DNA of 64,000 bases, taken from the NCBI GenBank assembly GCA_018806985.1, contig JADANN010000162.1, positions 1,199,501 to 1,263,500 of the forward strand, in the 5' to 3' direction. The stretch comes from Angiostrongylus vasorum (lineage: Eukaryota > Nematoda > Chromadorea > Rhabditida > Metastrongylidae). Positions 59,291-64,000 of the stretch are shown here, in pieces; the stretch's first letter is position 1; each line of letters starts with the position of its first letter. The notes below the pieces were generated by a model. It saw nothing but the letters and a program-made list of their open reading frames with translations. It was not told the origin of the DNA and did no database searches. The position numbers were made by a program, and so were the translations under genes.

Positions 59291-60463
59291 ATATAGATGA
59301 CAGAAATTGCTGAAGTACCGTGCACTACCAAAACCGAGCTAATGGCTTAAAAGACAGAAGTATTCGCCTTAACTCCTTCCTGGGCTAAACAAAGCTACAA
59401 TATGGCACGTACACACAAATCACTCGTGTTGGAAAATAATTTGCCCTTTGGACTTTTAACTTCGATGTCCAAACTAGCAGTGAAATTCATTGACTTGAAT
59501 AAAGAAAATATTAGAATCTATAAGGCCGTTCCTACTATGCACGGATTTATTCACTGCATAGTGATAAAATATGTTTTTTTGAAGGCCATCCATATTTCTC
59601 GGACTTCCGTAGTAGGGACTCATACTTCAAAAACAAAAGCAAGCGACATCTCAGACCCGATAGCGTTCACAAGCATGCACTGTTAAGAAATGCCACTCAC
59701 GACGATGTTAGTGGTTTCCACGTCATATGTGGGCGGTAGGGACACAATGACCAGTACGAACTGATCTAAATTCGAAGGGTATGTAGAATTTCTCTTATTC
59801 TAACAATTAATATTTACCATTAGAAGCATCGCCAAGCAGCAAATTGTTCAAAAAAGCAGTTCAATGTAGCCACAGAAGCCGTTCCAACCCATAATGGATC
59901 AAACATACCCATTCTTCCTTCAGAGTCGGAAGATTGGTACCAAACTTACCTGTAAAAAGTTTATCCCAATCCACAGGTTCCTTGACCGCTTGTAGTAATA
60001 CTTGCGGCCGCTATAGCACAGTTTTTTTCAGGATCACAGAAAGATTTTCTATTTCAATCTTCAGTGGACCTAGGCGTGAATAATCAATGCGTCGATTTAT
60101 CGACTAGTGTGGTTCGCTATATGCTGGCCAGTACTAATCCTACTGCTGCAGGATGGATTGCCACCGAGCAAACAAACAGTTTCGACTGACAATCGACCTA
60201 GGAGCATCCTGCATCCTTAGGAACTACCGGGTGAGGTCAGTCACTTCCGCACGACTACAGCCCTGTATAAAAAAAGCATGCTGGGTGACGCTAATTCATT
60301 ATTGCGGTGATCTATCCCATTCAACATGAATTGATGAGACGACTACGAAGGCTCACATCGCATGAAGTAGCGATTTCTGTGCATACTCGATTCGAAGTCT
60401 CCGCTGTAAGGGGAGGCTGTTTGCCAAAATGTTGCCCTTAATAAAGATTTGTAGCATATATAC
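59291..60463. other. intergenic, nothing recognised
   Basis: The frame 59402-59686 shows no domain. A GCGGCCGC site near 60004 is the only GC-rich spot. Confidence 0.45.
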
Positions 60464-60700
60464 ATGGGGCACGTGTAGCACAATGGTTAGAGGTATCTTG
60501 TAATAGGCACACGATCATTGGTTCGATCCTACGGCTTGAATTTTCCAATCCTTCCATATTCTGGAGTCAGCAAAGTGGTACCAAATGTGTCTGGGAGGAT
60601 AGCAGCACTAACTTGATACATCGCTAGCTCACCGCTAGTCATTGTAAAGACCACATATGCGTCCCAAACACTTCCAAAGATGCTTAAAGAAGTCGAATAC
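60464..60700 (+). repeat. family 1 SINE with well-kept A and B boxes
   Basis: It starts GGGCACGTGTAGCACAATGG then TTAGAGG, and carries GGTTCGATCCTAC at ~60520. These are the most tRNA-like promoter boxes of the family here. The body follows to AGTCGAATAC. The acceptor stem does not pair, so it is not a tRNA gene. Confidence 0.7.
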
Positions 60701-61249
60701 AATTTGTTTCGTAACCCAACATCAAATATTGCCCAGATACTAGCACTTCTTTCATTCCATTCGTTCTCTCGCACACTCCTCTACGAAAGTCTGTGGATCC
60801 GTGTGTGAGTTCGGTTACTCTTTGCTGAAAGCTAGTCGATTTGATTCTTCCTGGAATTCTAAGATAGTCGTACCAGAGCTCATTGAACTTTGTGCACTAG
60901 AGGAAGCTCTTCAAACGTATAATTGTTCACAGTGAAAGTCTCTTGTACCGAATGAAATCTCTAATCCACGACTCCAATGAATAAATCAGCATTCCTGCAA
61001 AATGGCCCTGACCACTGTTTACATCCAATTACATCCGTTTTTCATAGCAAACTGCTTCCATAAAAAAGTACCTGTACAACATGTTCTTTTTAAAGAAGCT
61101 CTCATAAATACATCTCTAAGAAATGAAAAAGACACTCGAGAACCAAAATCCTCGCTGCCTTTGGCTTCGGAAGATGAATACAACAAGCACCAGCATGATT
61201 TGTCATCTAGCAAAGCAATACCCATAATAGTTTACTACATACGGTTATG

Positions 61250-61560
61250 TATAGTACCCTGCCATAAAAAATACGGAGTAAGTAAAAAATCTAACGTATT
61301 TTCGACTACAACCTCAGCTAAACTAGGTTCAATTCCCATTTGTACTCAGCAGATCACTCCCGTTGACGCGTGACTACTGATAGCACCGTTAGGTAAAAAC
61401 TGACCGCAAGAAAGACAAAGCAAACCCGTCAGTGGCGCAGTGGATAACACGTGAGCCTCCACAAAGGGTAATTGCTGGTACGTATGTGGTATGGGGTCTC
61501 AGTTTTGCAAATGTCTCAGCATCATTGTGATACATAGGGCTAATTTTATGTTCACCGTTT
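61250..61560 (+). repeat. family 3 SINE, plus strand
   Basis: ACCCTGCCATAAAAAATACG, TTTTCGACTACAACCTCAGC, GATCACTCCCGTTGACGCGT, CAGTGGCGCAGTGGATAACA (A-box-like) and AAATGTCTCAGCATCATTGT. It is a near-complete copy. The ORF at 61002-61373 partly overlaps it. Confidence 0.68.
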
Positions 61561-62229
61561 TAAATGTCGATAGTTAAACGCAATAATTCATCATTTATTT
61601 ACCTATCTGAATAATTTAAATCGTACTACACCTTCAATATTCAAGAAAATATCGACAGAGTATTCCCGACGCCATAGAGATCGCGACACCAGAGGTTACA
61701 ATGATGAAGTTGGAGAGAAAAGAAAGATCAGGAAATAATGTTCTTTGTATTTGAATATGTGAAGCAAAAATGAACAACTGTGTGACAGATCGGTAAGAGA
61801 ACTCATTGCTTAGTTTGAATATGATAGACAACACCACAGCGACGTTACCTGAACACTCTAATTTTAACTACAGCTAATTAACGGTTATAAAAGCAAAAAT
61901 ACGATAGAAAATGGTGCTCAAACCAGGACTGCCCCCTAACACCGTTTTCTGGAATTCCTGTTCTCGTAAAGAAGGGAAGCTTTTGTAACAATTTTTTTAA
62001 ACGCAAAGAAATAACCACTATGAAATGTATTATACTTATAAACGCCATTTTTCCATGGTAGCAGGAAAACTCAACATTGAAGGGGTCAGTGGCCTTACTT
62101 CGATATTCCTTAAATGGTGAATTAAATACCGGAGAGCGTTGAAGATTCAATCGCCGATATAAAACAGTGCAAAAGGAGCAACAATAATAAGGTGTGTGAT
62201 CATGAATCACCTGACAATAATGTATGATG

Positions 62230-62590
62230 ATGTAACGTTATATGATATTCAATAATCTTACTTGGATACTTAGATACTTGGATGACCCGTCTTCACTGGT
62301 TGTGCGGGCCCCAGTATTGGAGTCCCGAGGTCAGCCTTGCCAAAATCTACCCCAGGTCGTCACCACCACAGGCAGTCGCCGCCTTTGTGGATCAGAAGGA
62401 CATTTGCCACCATACGATTAGTTTGATACCAGGACGGATCGTGGCATTCTTATACTCTTAGCTGGGTTTCCTCATGGAAGTGCCGGACTTCTTCTTAGCT
62501 TGGGAGACCCTACCAGGGGACGAATCCCCTAGCTGTACATCTAGGCCGACACCCAGAAATACTCCCAGTCACGATGATGCTGCAAACCGT
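62230..62590 (-). mobile_element. internally deleted RTE derivative
   Basis: Read on the minus strand, the last ~100 bp (62330-62230) hold GGGCCCGCAC, GTGAAGACGGGTCATCC and an AAGTATC repeat, matching the RTE 3' tail at 31.1-31.2 kb. The ~250 bp before that (62590-62330) carries no coding block and resembles a leader region. Leader joined directly to tail suggests a non-autonomous deletion product. The leader assignment is inference. Confidence 0.5.
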
Positions 62591-63334
62591 TGACAGGTAT
62601 TCGATGATCTAATAATTTAATATGCGAATATACATCAAAGCTGCGACACTGCCGTTTTAATCCATAAAGATGGAAAGAAAGGTCATATTTAGAATACTAC
62701 GAAGCCGTAAACGTGCCTGCTACTCTGACTTCTGTCGTTGTACGTCCTACCCGAACTCACCGTAATATCCCATAACCGTCCCTCGACTTACAGTAACAAT
62801 GCGTTCCAATTTATACGAATGAAGCTTCAGATCGCAAAGTACTATTGTTGCCACGTATGTAACCATTTCTATCGTACTTTGTAGAAAGCTCTTGTAAAAT
62901 ATCCACTCCAAGTCGTAGATATTGTAAACGCCTACTCTTCCTGAGATCCATTTATCATAGGCATCACATAGCAGAAAAATAGTCGCCAACCGAAGATAAC
63001 TCTGGAAAGAGAACAAGTGGACAGGATAGGCACGTCAATAACAAAATGTGTAAACAGATCAATGTCACCGTATTCGCACCAATCTCTTAATTTTGCACTG
63101 AGAAACATGAATCCACAGCCTTTTGAAATTTAACGCCCTTAAGAGTTAAGTACAATGATATTGTGCGTTGAATGCTTACGAAAGTGGACTAACTATCCTT
63201 TAGATCCTCTCTGCTTTTAAGAACGGTAGACATAAGTTATTTCATAACTGGCAAGGTCCTGAAGATAAACTCGTCTTGCTCTGGTTTAGGGAAAAATTCA
63301 ATGCAACTTACAGTCAATACAGTATGCGCTATTT

Positions 63335-63541
63335 ATATGAATGCATATCTGGCCTATACAGTAACTCGCAGTGGTCTACCGATGTATCGAATCAGTACTG
63401 CTATCCTTCCAGAAAAGTCTGGCACCAATACGTCGACCCCGGAGGGATGAAAGGTCCTGAGCTTGGGACGAAACATCAAACCGGGGATCGATCCAGTGTG
63501 TACTGTAGGCCACCTCTAATCACTGCGCTACACACGTTCGA
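63335..63541 (-). repeat. family 1 SINE, partial
   Basis: Minus-strand head GTGTGTAGCGCAGTGATTAG and GGGGATCGATCCAG-like region, with AAGTCTGGCACCAATACGTC in the middle on the plus strand. It covers much of the chance ORF at 63276-63713. Confidence 0.62.
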
Positions 63542-63704
63542 CCTCCTCCCTAATGCACTCCTCCAATCTACACAGGAATCCCGCAGCTCGGCTATTCACC
63601 GAGTTACGCGAGCAGACGCCAGTAAATTTTCCATTCGGCCTTTCGCTTGCATGACTAACCCAAAAGGCTCTGCTTGCTCCAGAGATTCACTGACCACCAT
63701 ATTT

Positions 63705-64000
63705 TCCTTCTAGGATTCCCGTGAACTCTGACCATCGTTTCAGTGGCCCTCCTGCAGTACGCTTAAAATCCCCAGGAACCTAGTGCTTAACGGCTGTCGT
63801 TCATCACTTCTCGTTCATACGCATTACGTGTCTGGCACATCTGATATTCGACATATTGGTCTGGATGAAGGCGTCTCTGGTCTTTGATTGTTGGTGTAGA
63901 TCGAAACTGCCTTTCTTACCTGCGTGGTACGGAGTAGCTCCAGCAATGCTTTTCGATTGCTGGTTCTATGATGCGGAGTGATATTTTATCCTGCTTACGT
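63705..64000 (-). mobile_element. LINE C-terminal fragment running off the window
   Basis: Minus-strand frames give ISLRIIEPAIEKHCWSYSV, RHVMRMNEK and VPGDFKRTAGGPLKRWSEF. They align in order with the 57.2-57.5 kb fragment and extend further toward the RT. Several stops interrupt it. The RT itself, if present, lies beyond base 64000. Confidence 0.65.

Noticed and set aside
60464..60540. Candidate tRNA gene from good A and B boxes
   Set aside because: The acceptor and anticodon arms do not pair, and the sequence continues into the family 1 SINE body seen at many loci.

Overview
The window is nuclear DNA of a nematode, most likely a strongylid (clade V, hookworm-like) parasite. The one intact gene is the 6-exon tandem-repeat galectin on the minus strand (41850..47086). 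Its 278-residue product reads like C. elegans LEC-1, from memory of that family. Its acceptors end in (T)TTCAG or a close variant, its donors are GTGAGT or GTAWG-like, and a strong acceptor sits 19 nt before the ATG, as expected for spliced-leader trans-splicing. Introns of up to 1.3 kb and roughly one gene per 60 kb of repeat-rich DNA fit strongylids better than Caenorhabditis. No rRNA, functional tRNA, CRISPR array or bacterial operon was seen.

Layout: 1-26 kb is intergenic, carrying decayed short elements, Penelope-type fragments (18.1-18.96 kb) and an RTE tail (9.2-9.7 kb). From 26.1 to 31.2 kb there is a cluster of three dead RTE-type LINE copies. The longest (28.08-31.2 kb, +) still shows endonuclease and reverse transcriptase motifs, interrupted by stops and frameshifts. 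From 31 to 41 kb lie short elements, two of them in striking fold-back arrangements. The galectin gene fills 41.8-47.1 kb and its introns hold several short elements. A large TG/TGTA microsatellite lies at 49.2-49.9 kb. A truncated Penelope-like element with a GIY-YIG domain and a hammerhead-like ribozyme lies at 52.95-53.93 kb. From 54 kb to the end there are more short elements, LINE C-terminal fragments and an internally deleted RTE derivative.

Most of the recognisable repeat content is three short families that I defined by comparing copies within the window. Family 1 (about 280 bp) has a tRNA-like head with A and B boxes and clean 14-15 bp target duplications at two loci. Family 2 (about 330 bp) has a tRNA-like head and a 3' tail resembling the RTE 3' end. 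Family 3 (about 350 bp) also has a tRNA-like core and repeatedly occurs as head-to-head palindromes. The parts likely interact as parasites of one another: RTE is the probable engine for the family 2 element, and a family 1 element has jumped into Penelope-derived DNA. The galectin appears to be the only functional locus. Boundaries of decayed repeats are approximate (about 10-30 bp), and no similarity search was possible.
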